A DNA stretch of 43,280 nt, from the NCBI GenBank assembly GCA_002448305.1, contig DJWY01000025.1:1-43280 (forward strand). The letters are read 5' to 3'. Every line of letters begins with the position of its first letter. Positions within the stretch are counted from its first letter, which is position 1. The notes beneath the pieces were generated by a model. That model was not told where the DNA came from. It made no database searches and worked only from the letters and a program-made list of their open reading frames with translations. Below, piece after piece: positions 26,548 through 34,369 of the stretch. The stretch is from Selenomonadales bacterium UBA7018. Lineage in GTDB: Bacteria > Bacillota > Negativicutes > Selenomonadales > Selenomonadaceae. The position numbers were made by a program, and so were the translations under genes.

Positions 26548-27615
26548 TTAGCTAACTTCCTTCAATCTCGGACGTGCAATTTGTACGTCCTTATTTTTAT
26601 AAACCCAGCCAGGCGACAGAACTTTGACGCGCTTAACTTCGGTCGTGTTGAGGAAAGGCGAGCCTTCATAGTCGCAACTTTCGACTTCATCAAAGCGCAT
26701 TGTCTGAACCGAGCCGGGTTTCAAAATCGGATTAATTTCGCTATCGCGAATGAACTGCGCCAAACGCTCAATCAAAATGAACAAGCCGCCAATTTCGGGC
26801 GGGAGCTGAACTTTATCCTTGCGCAGTTGACGGACGCCATTACGCGCACTCAAAACCGCGTCGAGTATGCAACCGTATTTCTCGGAGTTAAGGCGCGAAA
26901 AAAATTCGACCAAATCATTTTGATGACTTTCCCTAATGCGGTCTTCAAATTCATCTTGCAAATCTTTAAGCAACATATCGGAGCGATTAAGCATGTTTTC
27001 GAGTAGCTCAATTTTTTCCTGCTGTGAATCTTTCTTTTCGCCTTTGGAGCCGCCTTTCGGGCGCAAGCAAATATTTCTAAGGAAATCGCTAGCTTCGGCG
27101 AGAAGGTGTTTCATATAAACGTTGCCGAATTTTTCGAGGGAATCGGCGTCAGTGCCGCTATCAAGTTCGGGGTGCTTGACGTAAAGCATAAGGCAAGCAA
27201 TGCGCTCTTGAACTCTATAGCGTTCGTCGTCGCGGGTATAAATGATTTTATTGCGCAACGCCACATAGTTTTCGTAATCTTTAGGCTTATGCGTTTCGAG
27301 AGCCTTAGCGAAAGCCTCTATCATATCTTCAGCCCAGTTGAGCAATTCGGCGCGCTTAGCTTGAAAACTCAAACGATTAGTTTTGAGGATTTTGATAATG
27401 TCGTCGTTGCCCAAGCGGGTATTATAGCGGTCATTCATTTCGTCAGCGCAGCGGCGCGGGTCAAGGGTTTTCACTTCGCAGAAAATTTTAAGCACGCGAT
27501 TTTCTAAAACGTAATCGTCATAAGAGGACGCCGAGAGATTTTTATTTTTACGCTCAACGGCCTTGTGAAGGTTTTCAATAAATCTTTTAACAATCGGGTC
27601 GGTGATGTTTATCAT
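26548..27615 (-). CDS. GrpE-like nucleotide-exchange factor with an extra N-terminal domain
   Basis: 355 residues. Residues 1 to about 190 are a helical domain I do not recognise. From about 195 a long Lys/Glu-rich helix (about 198-230) leads to a helical bundle. The last 60 residues read like the GrpE beta domain: GSVQTMRFDEVESCDYEGSP, then EVKRVKVLSPGWVYKNKDVQ and ARPRLKEVS. These match the GrpE pattern of a VxxVLxxGYxxxDRVxRPAxVxV ending. The assignment is by eye and no score was computed. The adjacent gene encodes an Hsp70 (12-base gap), which supports exchange-factor function. ATG at 27615 with GGAGG ten bases upstream. No clear promoter of its own was seen; it may be co-transcribed with the upstream hydrolase gene. 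Confidence 0.72.
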   Translation of the reverse strand: MINITDPIVKRFIENLHKAVERKNKNLSASSYDDYVLENRVLKIFCEVKTLDPRRCADEMNDRYNTRLGNDDIIKILKTNRLSFQAKRAELLNWAEDMIEAFAKALETHKPKDYENYVALRNKIIYTRDDERYRVQERIACLMLYVKHPELDSGTDADSLEKFGNVYMKHLLAEASDFLRNICLRPKGGSKGEKKDSQQEKIELLENMLNRSDMLLKDLQDEFEDRIRESHQNDLVEFFSRLNSEKYGCILDAVLSARNGVRQLRKDKVQLPPEIGGLFILIERLAQFIRDSEINPILKPGSVQTMRFDEVESCDYEGSPFLNTTEVKRVKVLSPGWVYKNKDVQIARPRLKEVS

Positions 27616-27633
27616 AATGATAAATCCTCCTTG

Positions 27634-27690
27634 TCAAAGTTCAAATGTCTCACAGTTATTAAGAAAAATAAAGCTCGTCCTTGAGTCAGG
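27634..27690 (-). pseudogene. Remnant copy of the metallo-hydrolase 3' end (19 codons)
   Basis: Read on the minus strand it encodes PDSRTSFIFLNNCETFEL then stop. It matches the last codons of the neighbouring gene (PDSRTSFIFPNNCEPFEL, 27764-27820) except at two positions. The copies are direct repeats 130 bases apart, so this looks like the leftover of a tandem duplication. Confidence 0.8.
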
Positions 27691-27711
27691 GGGCATTTTT
27701 AAAAAGTGCCC
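27691..27711. repeat. Inverted repeat GGGCATTTTTAAAAAGTGCCC
   Basis: A near-perfect 21-base palindrome between the remnant and the hydrolase gene. Without a downstream T-run on the minus strand it is a weak terminator candidate; it could be a protein-binding site or a scar. Confidence 0.45.
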
Positions 27712-27763
27712 AAACAGTGTACGCGCAAGACGTTACGACGCTTTAAACGTTATCGCCGCGCCT

Positions 27764-28870
27764 TTATAATTCAAATGGCTCGCAATTATTCGGAAAAATA
27801 AAACTCGTCCTTGAGTCAGGGTCGTTCATTAAAACTTGTTCTAAGGTCGTGCCCGCGTGGAAAAGTTTATCTGGTGGGCTGTGCACTACAACGCAAGTTT
27901 TAGGATTAACGCGGCGAACAAATTCAACCGTCGCTGCAAAATCGTCGTGCAGTGAGAAATCGCCGTTCAAAATTTCAAGTCCGGAATGTATTGGCGGCGG
28001 TTGCGTCGATAAAATTACGCAAGGTCCTCGCGGCATAAAATTTATCGAATGATTTTGTTCGCTCATTATCGGGATACGCAAATTTTCAAAGCGGTGGACG
28101 ATTTTCATAACGCGATTATCAATAAGGATTTCGACTTCGGGCAGAAATTTATTTATCAGCGTGATAAGCTCGACGCCCTTGCTAATTTGCGTGACTTGGC
28201 AATAAACGGATTTACGGTGGCGCAAGGCGTAATGAATTTTATTCAGAATTTTTTTCAAGGCAGAGTCGCTATCGCCGAAACGTCGGTAATTTGGGTGGCG
28301 TGCGTGCAGTCCGCACAGAATCAGAATATCGACTTTAACGTTGGGAAGGAGTGCCGTGCCAACAAGTTGCGTCGGGAATGTCGAATAGTCGCCCGTGTAC
28401 AGAATATTTTTCCTGCGAAAATTTACCAGCGTCATCATTGCGCCTGGAATATGTCCGGCTTGATGAAAACTTATTTTAAGTCGCGGCAGAGGAATTCTTT
28501 GCAGGAATGCGACCGACGAAATATTTTCTTCAAGGCGTGTGAATTTTTCTTCCAACTGCGCGGATAAAATTTCTCGCGTTATGTCGGTCATGTAAATTAC
28601 TGCGCGTTCATTGAGCGATAAAAAATCTGGCAAGGCGGCGGCGTGGTCAAGGTGCGCATGTGACAAAAAAATATGCGATACTTGATGAAAGTCTTGCAGA
28701 TAGGGCGTTTCGAGTAATGCAGAAAATTTCGGCGTGAATTTTATTCCCCGCGTCAAGCCGCAACCGCAATCTAGCAAAAGATTATTTTCGCCGAGTTTTA
28801 GGAAGTAGCAACTTGCGCCGACTTCCTGCGCTCCACCCAGCGGCATGAAAATTATTTTCCCGCCAGTCAA
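27764..28870 (-). CDS. Metallo-beta-lactamase-fold (beta-CASP-like) hydrolase
   Basis: About 368 residues. The metal motif SHAHLDHAA (His71, His73, Asp75, His76), FHQAGHIPGA (His136, His140) and LYTGDYS (Asp161) are all present and are typical of the MBL fold; the FHQAGHIPGA motif suggests the CPSF/beta-CASP RNase branch. The N-terminus KIIFMPLGGAQEVGAS also fits. I prefer the TTG at 28870 because GGAGG lies 8 bases before it; a GTG at 28879 would overlap that site. Likely an RNA-processing or other phosphoesterase; the substrate is not certain. It is divergent from tatA and may lead an operon with the GrpE-like and Hsp70 genes (148-base gap). Confidence 0.85.
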   Translation of the reverse strand: MTGGKIIFMPLGGAQEVGASCYFLKLGENNLLLDCGCGLTRGIKFTPKFSALLETPYLQDFHQVSHIFLSHAHLDHAAALPDFLSLNERAVIYMTDITREILSAQLEEKFTRLEENISSVAFLQRIPLPRLKISFHQAGHIPGAMMTLVNFRRKNILYTGDYSTFPTQLVGTALLPNVKVDILILCGLHARHPNYRRFGDSDSALKKILNKIHYALRHRKSVYCQVTQISKGVELITLINKFLPEVEILIDNRVMKIVHRFENLRIPIMSEQNHSINFMPRGPCVILSTQPPPIHSGLEILNGDFSLHDDFAATVEFVRRVNPKTCVVVHSPPDKLFHAGTTLEQVLMNDPDSRTSFIFPNNCEPFEL

Positions 28871-28907
28871 TCTGAACACCTCCGCCGCCTATGATAGCAA
28901 AAAAACT

Positions 28908-28937
28908 TTCGACACGCAAAAAACTTTCTGATATAAT
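28908..28937 (+). promoter_or_regulatory. Promoter of tatA-tatC
   Basis: TTCGAC, 18 bases and a perfect TATAAT, about 28 bases before the tatA start and divergent from the hydrolase gene. Confidence 0.65.
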
Positions 28938-28965
28938 GACGAAAAATTTTTGGAGAGTGATTGAA

Positions 28966-29157
28966 ATGTTTGGAATTGGCGTTCCCGAACTTATTTTGAT
29001 TTTGATTATTGGCTTAGTCGTCTTTGGTCCTGGAAAGTTGCCGGGCGTCGGAAAAGCTTTGGGGCAGAGCATAAAGGAATTCAAGCAGGCAAATTCCGAT
29101 GACGAAAAAACCGTTGACGTAACTGAGCAAAAGAAAATCGACGCGGATAAAAAATGA
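28966..29157 (+). CDS. tatA: Sec-independent protein translocase subunit TatA/TatE
   Basis: 63 residues from the ATG at 28966 (MFGIGVPELILIL; GGAG ten bases upstream). One membrane helix is followed by the TatA hinge FGPGKLPGVGKALG and an amphipathic helix (QSIKEFKQA), then a charged tail. TatA oligomerises to let folded proteins with twin-arginine signals cross the membrane. Overlaps tatC by four bases (ATGA), so translation is coupled. A TatB gene is not seen; minimal TatA-TatC systems are common in Firmicutes. Confidence 0.95.
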   Translation: MFGIGVPELILILIIGLVVFGPGKLPGVGKALGQSIKEFKQANSDDEKTVDVTEQKKIDADKK

Positions 29158-29954
29158 GCGAGCCAGAAAAACCAATTAGGAATTCGGAATTAGGAATTAG
29201 GAATGAAACGGCGACTGACGCCGATAAAAATTCCGCGCAGGAAGTCCCGCCCGAAGATGATGGCACAATGTCTTTGACGGAGCATTTGACCGAACTTCGC
29301 GCACGAATTATTAAATCGTTGATAGGAATTGCCGTCGGCAGTTGTATTGCGTGGTTTTTCCTTGACGAAATTACAAAGTGGATGGTTGAACCCGTCGGCA
29401 AGCTCTATTACATGAAGCCTGGCGAGGCGTTCTTTACGTATCTTAAAATTGACATAACGGCGGGCTTTTTGATTGCCTTGCCGATAATTTTTTATCATGC
29501 GTGGCGATTTTTCCTGCCCGCGCTGACAAGGGGCGAACGCGCCGTTTTGGGAATATTGGTGCCGGCGTCGGTGATTTTATTTTTCGTGGGGCTGGCGTTC
29601 TCGTTCTTCCTGATTATGCCGACCGCGCTAAAATTTTTCATGGGCTTTGGCGAGGAGTCGGAAAATCTGCAAGTTATGTTCTCGTTCGGCAATTACTTCG
29701 ACTTCGTGATAATGTTCGTGTTGCCGTTCGGTTTTGTGTTCGAGTTGCCGCTTGTGATAATCGTTTTGGGCAAGCTAGGAATTTTAACTAGCGAATGGCT
29801 CGGAAAATATCGCCGCTATGTATTTTTCTTTTCGTTCGTAATTGGCGCGCTTGTCACTTCGCCCGATGTCTTTACTCAAGTCGCCGTCGCAATCCCTGTT
29901 GTTTTGCTGTATGAAGTTGGATACTTAGTCGTGAAATACATTTTACGACGATAA
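29154..29954 (+). CDS. tatC: Sec-independent protein translocase subunit TatC
   Basis: 266 residues. A charged N-terminal extension (about 1-37) precedes SLTEHLTELRARIIKSLIG, the TatC start motif. Six membrane segments and the motif FELPLVIIVLGKLGILTSEWL follow. TatC binds the twin-arginine signal peptide. Residues 8-18 (IRNSELGIRNE) are encoded by a four-unit heptamer repeat, an in-frame insertion of noncoding-type repeat DNA in the extension. Overlaps the tatA end by four bases. Confidence 0.95.
   Translation: MSEPEKPIRNSELGIRNETATDADKNSAQEVPPEDDGTMSLTEHLTELRARIIKSLIGIAVGSCIAWFFLDEITKWMVEPVGKLYYMKPGEAFFTYLKIDITAGFLIALPIIFYHAWRFFLPALTRGERAVLGILVPASVILFFVGLAFSFFLIMPTALKFFMGFGEESENLQVMFSFGNYFDFVIMFVLPFGFVFELPLVIIVLGKLGILTSEWLGKYRRYVFFFSFVIGALVTSPDVFTQVAVAIPVVLLYEVGYLVVKYILRR
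29174..29204 (+). repeat. Heptamer repeat array 4, inside tatC
   Basis: AATTAGG, AATTCGG, AATTAGG, AATTAGG, AAT: four units in the N-terminal extension of tatC, translated as IRNSELGIRNE. Confidence 0.85.
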
Positions 29955-29984
29955 AAAAAACGCCTTCGCGGCGGAGAGATTTTT
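29952..29984. terminator. Terminator between tatC and the HicB-like gene
   Basis: A CGCC-TTCGC-GGCG hairpin with eight A on one side (T run on the minus strand) and ATTTTT on the other. Suits hicB best and may serve tatC. Confidence 0.6.
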
Positions 29985-29987
29985 AAT

Positions 29988-30296
29988 TTAACCAGCTGTC
30001 TTAATTTGTTTATTATCGGCATCGTATTTTTCTTTGTCGAAGCAGACGAACGAAACGAAAGAACCTTCCGGACAATCGTATTTGCTAAGGTCAATGTCGA
30101 GAATGTGCGACGGCGTGGGATAATCTTTTTCGGCAACGTCGTCGAGCATAAGCCCTATAGCCTCTTGCGCCATCCACATGCATTCGTTTATATCGTCGCC
30201 CATAGTGAAGCAACCTTTCATGTCGGGGAATTCGAGAGTGTAACCTTTGAGACCGCTCCCTTTTGGCGAGAATATTGCGGGATAATAATACTTCAT
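29988..30296 (-). CDS. HicB-like antitoxin-family protein (no HicA seen)
   Basis: 102 residues from the ATG at 30296 (MKYYYPAIFSP; AAAGGTGG seven bases upstream). The HicB-like partial RNase-H fold is recognisable: LEFPDMKGCFTMGDDINECMWMAQEAIGLMLDD. HicB neutralises the HicA mRNA interferase in type II toxin-antitoxin systems. No HicA-sized gene lies next to it, and the C-terminus (about 85-102) lacks an obvious DNA-binding domain, so this may be an orphan or a regulator of another process. Confidence 0.78.
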   Translation of the reverse strand: MKYYYPAIFSPKGSGLKGYTLEFPDMKGCFTMGDDINECMWMAQEAIGLMLDDVAEKDYPTPSHILDIDLSKYDCPEGSFVSFVCFDKEKYDADNKQIKTAG

Positions 30297-30395
30297 AGTT
30301 ACGCCACCTTTAGTAATCAAGTTTCAAATAAAGTTGCCAGTAGAATTATCACAATTATTGTATGTTGTCAAACTAAAATCAAAGGAGATGACGCT

Positions 30396-31850
30396 TTGGC
30401 TTATAAAGATTTGCGAGAATTCATCGCGGAGTTGGAGAAAAGAAATTTGCTTAAGCGAATAAAAATTCCCGTCGATGCCGAACTTGAGATAACTGAAATA
30501 ACCGACCGCGTTTCAAAGTTCAAAGACAGTCGCAATGTCGCTTTATTGTTTGAAAATGTTCGCGGCTATGATATGCCCGTTCTTATGAATGCTTTCGGCA
30601 GTTATGAGCGAATGGCTCTTGCGCTGGGCGTGGAGAAATTGGACGACGCCGCTGACGATATCCGCGAAATTATGAAATTGCCTTATCTGTCGTTCAAAAA
30701 CCGCTCGAATATTTTTTCAATCGTCTCGACTGCGCACAAGGCAATTAATTTTCCAAAGTACGTCAAGAACGCGCCTTGTCAAGAAGTCGTCGAAGTCAAT
30801 CCTTCGCTCGATAAAATTCCTATCCTAAAATGCTGGCCGCAAGACGGCGGAGCTTTTATAACGTTGCCGCTTGTCTTTACCAAAAATCCCGCGACGGGTA
30901 AACGCAATGTCGGCATGTATCGCCTGCAAAAATACGATGCACGCACGACCGGTATGCATTGGCATATTCACAAGAACGGCGCAGAAAATTTCCGCGACGC
31001 AAAAATTTCCGGCGCAAATAAAATCGAGGCGGCAGTTGCAATCGGTACTGACCCTGTCGTCACCTACGCCGCGACTGCTCCACTTCCCCGCGACGTTGAT
31101 GAAATGGTTTTCGCGGGCTTCCTTAGGAAAAAATCCGTTGAGCTGACAAAATGCAAGACTGTCGATTTAGAAGTTCCCGCGACTGCCGAAATTATTTTAG
31201 AAGGTTACGTTTCAACCGACGAACTGCGCCGCGAAGGACCTTTTGGCGACCACACCGGCTATTATTCTTTGGCGGACGATTATCCCGTTTTCCACGTCAC
31301 CTGCATAACGCACAGGCGCAATCCGATTTATTTAGCGACAGTTGTCGGCAAACCGCCTATGGAAGATTGTTATATGGCGAAGGCGACCGAAAGAATTTTC
31401 CTGCCACTCCTGCAACAACTCCTGCCCGAAATTATCGATATTAACATGCCGCTTGAAGGCGTCTTTCATGATTGCGTTATCGTCTCTATAAAAAAGCAAT
31501 TCCCTATGCACGCAAGAAAAGTTATGCACGCGCTATGGGGCTTAGGGCAAATGATGAATGTTAAAATGATTATCGTTGTTGATTCTCATGTCAACGTACA
31601 GGATTTAAGCGAGGTTGCGTGGCGCGTCTTCAATAACATTGATGCCGAACACGATTTAGAAATTGTTCATGGTCCGCTTGACGTGCTCGACCACTCGTCG
31701 CCCTATGCAAAGTGGGGAGCTAAGCTCGGCATTGACGCGACTAAAACTTGGAAGGAAGAAGGGCACCTGCGCGACTGGCCAGATGAAATAGAAATGTCGC
31801 CCGCCGTCAAAGCGCGTGTCGATTCTATCTGGAATTCATTAGGACTGTAA
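30396..31850 (+). CDS. UbiD-family prenylated-FMN decarboxylase
   Basis: 485 residues. UbiD hallmarks: the N-terminal LAYKDLREFIAELEKRN, GMHWHIHKNGA, REGPFGDHTGYYS and YLATVVGKPPMEDCYM. UbiD enzymes use prenylated FMN to decarboxylate aromatic or unsaturated acids; in quinone-making bacteria the common role is menaquinone or ubiquinone synthesis. No partner ubiX gene is in the window, so the exact substrate is open. Start is TTG at 30396 with AAGGAG eight bases upstream; an upstream continuation of the frame has no ribosome site. No clear -10/-35 pair was seen upstream. Confidence 0.88.
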   Translation: MAYKDLREFIAELEKRNLLKRIKIPVDAELEITEITDRVSKFKDSRNVALLFENVRGYDMPVLMNAFGSYERMALALGVEKLDDAADDIREIMKLPYLSFKNRSNIFSIVSTAHKAINFPKYVKNAPCQEVVEVNPSLDKIPILKCWPQDGGAFITLPLVFTKNPATGKRNVGMYRLQKYDARTTGMHWHIHKNGAENFRDAKISGANKIEAAVAIGTDPVVTYAATAPLPRDVDEMVFAGFLRKKSVELTKCKTVDLEVPATAEIILEGYVSTDELRREGPFGDHTGYYSLADDYPVFHVTCITHRRNPIYLATVVGKPPMEDCYMAKATERIFLPLLQQLLPEIIDINMPLEGVFHDCVIVSIKKQFPMHARKVMHALWGLGQMMNVKMIIVVDSHVNVQDLSEVAWRVFNNIDAEHDLEIVHGPLDVLDHSSPYAKWGAKLGIDATKTWKEEGHLRDWPDEIEMSPAVKARVDSIWNSLGL

Positions 31851-31901
31851 GTGCAATTTAATTTTCAGCTTGATTTTCTTCCTCCTTTGATAAAAAATTC
31901 T

Positions 31902-31931
31902 TTGTACAAAATCGGCAAGCTGTGGTATTAT
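31902..31931 (+). promoter_or_regulatory. Promoter of the histidine-kinase to SpoIIE-phosphatase operon
   Basis: TTGTAC, 18 bases and TATTAT, about 28 bases upstream of the kinase start. Confidence 0.6.
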
Positions 31932-31959
31932 TGCATAAAAATTTTTAACGGGGGACAAA

Positions 31960-33591
31960 ATGCCAAGAGATAACTTTTTAGGCAAAAAATATCTGTACGA
32001 AGTCCTGCCAATGTTGAAGTGGGTCGCTGAACACGTTCCAGGCGGATTTTTCGTCTACTCCGCAAAAGAGCCTTACGAACTTTTCTACGCTAATAACGCC
32101 GTCTTAGATATTTACGGTTGCAAAAATCTTGATGAGTTCAAAGAGCTGACCGGCTTCACTTTTCAAGGCATGGTTTATCCCGACGACTTCGACGAGATTC
32201 AACAGTCAATCGAAGAGCAAATCGCCGACCCCGATAACGACCGACTTGACCACGTGGAATATCGAATCACGCGCAGAGACGGCGAAATTCGTTGGATTGA
32301 CGATTACGGGCACTTCGCAACTTTCCCCGAACACGGCGACGCATTTTACGTTTTTATCAGTGACATTACGGAACGGCGGTTGATTCAGGAGGAGAAACTG
32401 CGCATGGAAATGGCATTAGAAAAGGAAAAGCAAGCTAGCGAAATCAAAGCCGCATTTTTATTCAATATCTCGCACGATATCTTGACGCCGCTAAATTCGA
32501 TAATGGGCTTTACCGATTTAGCACGCCGACATATAAACGAGCCGGAACTTTTGAAAAATTATCTTGCAAAAGTCGACGAAAGTAGCCGTCAAATGCTCGA
32601 CCTAGTTAATAATCTCCTTGACATGAGCAAAATAACCTACGGCAAAACCCAGCTCCGCAACGAAGTCTGCGATTTAGAAGAACAAGTTTTAGTCGTCCTG
32701 CATGCGTTCAAAATGGCGGCGGAAAAGAAAAATATTTCTCTTGAAAGCGTTCTGAACTTGCCCCGCGAACTCGTCTACACCGACGACGTAAACTTCAGGA
32801 AAATTCTTTCCAGTCTTATCGATAACGCGATAAAATTTACGCCGCCAGGCGGACGCGTCAAAGTCTCTGCGCGGAAGAAAAAAGTTTCCGATACCGGCTA
32901 TGTTCGTTGCGAATTCATTATTTCTGATAACGGCGTCGGAATGACTGATGAATTTATGAAGCGCATGTACGAAACTTTCGAGCGCGAAGCCACTTCGACT
33001 GAAACGGGGCATATAAGCGCGGGGCTTGGTCTTGCCATATCTAAAAAGCTCCTTGACGCTATGGGCGGCTCAATCGAAGTTGAAAGCAAAAAGGGCGAAG
33101 GTACAACTTTTATTGTCGGCTTGCCGTTCAAAATCGTCAGCGACGACGACAAAAACGAAGTTTCCGCCGTCGAGAATTTCAAATATGATGATAACTACAG
33201 CCATAGAATTCTTTTGGTTGACGACATTGAACTAAATCGCTTGCTCGCCGAAACTATTTTGGAGGAATCTGGCTTTTCGGTTGAAACGGTCGCTGACGGT
33301 TGCGACGCCGTCGAAGCTTTCACTAAGCACCCGCCTGGCTATTACGATTTAGTTCTTATGGATATTCAAATGCCAATTATGAACGGCTACGAGGCGACGC
33401 GGGCAATTCGTGCACTTGACCGCCCCGACGCTAAAGTTTTGCCGATAATTGCGCTTAGTGCTAATTCTCGCGACGAAGATAAGCGCATGAGCATGGAAAG
33501 CGGCATGAATTATCACATTGCTAAACCTTTTGACGTGGTGCAACTCATTGCGTCGGTTAATAAATACATTGCTGCAAGAAAGGAAATTTAA
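31960..33591 (+). CDS. Hybrid sensor histidine kinase (PAS-HisKA-HATPase-REC)
   Basis: 543 residues, no membrane segment, so probably a cytoplasmic sensor. A PAS domain (about 20-140) is followed by HisKA with His172 in FLFNISHDILTPLNSI, and HATPase_c with DNAIKF (Asn289), ISDNGVGM and GLGLAISKK. A C-terminal receiver has Asp468 in LVLMDIQMP and Lys522 in AKPF. It may pass phosphate to its own receiver and on to an unseen phosphotransfer protein. It is the first gene upstream of a STAS, an RsbW-like and a SpoIIE-type gene on the same strand, which suggests a shared signalling task. Start ATG at 31960 with GGGGGA upstream. Confidence 0.92.
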   Translation: MPRDNFLGKKYLYEVLPMLKWVAEHVPGGFFVYSAKEPYELFYANNAVLDIYGCKNLDEFKELTGFTFQGMVYPDDFDEIQQSIEEQIADPDNDRLDHVEYRITRRDGEIRWIDDYGHFATFPEHGDAFYVFISDITERRLIQEEKLRMEMALEKEKQASEIKAAFLFNISHDILTPLNSIMGFTDLARRHINEPELLKNYLAKVDESSRQMLDLVNNLLDMSKITYGKTQLRNEVCDLEEQVLVVLHAFKMAAEKKNISLESVLNLPRELVYTDDVNFRKILSSLIDNAIKFTPPGGRVKVSARKKKVSDTGYVRCEFIISDNGVGMTDEFMKRMYETFEREATSTETGHISAGLGLAISKKLLDAMGGSIEVESKKGEGTTFIVGLPFKIVSDDDKNEVSAVENFKYDDNYSHRILLVDDIELNRLLAETILEESGFSVETVADGCDAVEAFTKHPPGYYDLVLMDIQMPIMNGYEATRAIRALDRPDAKVLPIIALSANSRDEDKRMSMESGMNYHIAKPFDVVQLIASVNKYIAARKEI

Positions 33592-33596
33592 AAATC

Positions 33597-33624
33597 AATT
33601 CGTAATGCGCAATGCGTAATTAAT
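33597..33624. repeat. Heptamer repeat array 5 (four units)
   Basis: AATTCGT, AATGCGC, AATGCGT, AATTAAT in the 50-base gap between the kinase and STAS genes. Confidence 0.6.
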
Positions 33625-33641
33625 TAAAAGGAGATTTTAAA

Positions 33642-33938
33642 ATGGAAATCAAAAAGGAACAAAACGGAACCGCATTAACAATCAAAGTTATCGGGAGACT
33701 TGACGCCGGTAGCGCGCCCGAACTCTCAAAGGAACTCACGACCGCGCTCAATAATGTAACGGATTTAACTTTCGACTTTTCCGAGCTGAAGTATATCGCG
33801 TCAGCGGGGCTTAGAGTTTTGCTCGTTGCTCAAAAGCGCATGAACAAGCAAGGCTCCATGAAATTAATCAACGTCAGCGAATCCGTTTTGGAAGTGCTGG
33901 ATATGACCGGCTTTGCAAGTTTGATGACGATTGCTTAA
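33642..33938 (+). CDS. STAS-domain anti-sigma factor antagonist
   Basis: 98 residues, a single STAS domain. The phosphorylation region YIASAGLRVLL has the conserved Ser after the strand. Proteins of this type (SpoIIAA/RsbV) release a sigma factor or other target from their RsbW-like kinase when unphosphorylated. AAAGGAG precedes the ATG at 33642. The next gene, the cognate kinase, starts 13 bases after its stop. Confidence 0.93.
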   Translation: MEIKKEQNGTALTIKVIGRLDAGSAPELSKELTTALNNVTDLTFDFSELKYIASAGLRVLLVAQKRMNKQGSMKLINVSESVLEVLDMTGFASLMTIA

Positions 33939-33951
33939 TGGGGAATGTTTT

Positions 33952-34359
33952 ATGGAAAAAATTACAGTTGATGCCGTTGTTGAAAATCTTCAAGAGGTTA
34001 TCGACTTCGCTACGGAAAAACTAGAGGCTCGCGATTGCCCCATGAAAGCCTCTATGCAACTTGAACTCGTTATCGAAGAAATTTTCGTAAACATTGCAAG
34101 CTACGCTTATCACCCTGAAATCGGAGTTGCAACTTTTTGTATGGAGTTTGAAGAAAATCCTTCCGCAGTCTTAATTACCTTCATTGACGGCGGCAAGCCT
34201 TATAACCCGCTCGAAAAGGACGACCCCGACACCACCCTTGATATTGGTGCGCGCGAGATTGGCGGCTTAGGGATTTTTCTTGTCAAAAAAAATGTCGACG
34301 AAATTTCTTACGAATACTCCGACGGGAAAAATATTTTGCGTATGAAAAAATTCTTCTGA
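33952..34359 (+). CDS. RsbW/SpoIIAB-like serine kinase (HATPase_c)
   Basis: 135 residues from the ATG at 33952 (MEKITVDAV; GGGGA upstream); an earlier in-frame start would overlap the STAS gene. Bergerat-fold motifs: N-box QLELVIEEIFVN (Asn47), G1 DGGKPYNP (Asp79) and G2 GGLGIFLV. Expected to bind and phosphorylate the upstream STAS protein. The target, sigma factor or other, is not encoded here. Its GKPYNPLEKDD segment closely matches one in the SDF transporter at 40689-42254. Confidence 0.92.
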   Translation: MEKITVDAVVENLQEVIDFATEKLEARDCPMKASMQLELVIEEIFVNIASYAYHPEIGVATFCMEFEENPSAVLITFIDGGKPYNPLEKDDPDTTLDIGAREIGGLGIFLVKKNVDEISYEYSDGKNILRMKKFF

Positions 34360-34369
34360 GGTCTTCTCG

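Noticed and set aside
27691..27711. The palindrome as a terminator for the hydrolase gene
   Set aside because: No T-run follows it on the minus strand, and the downstream genes may be co-transcribed; kept only as an inverted repeat.
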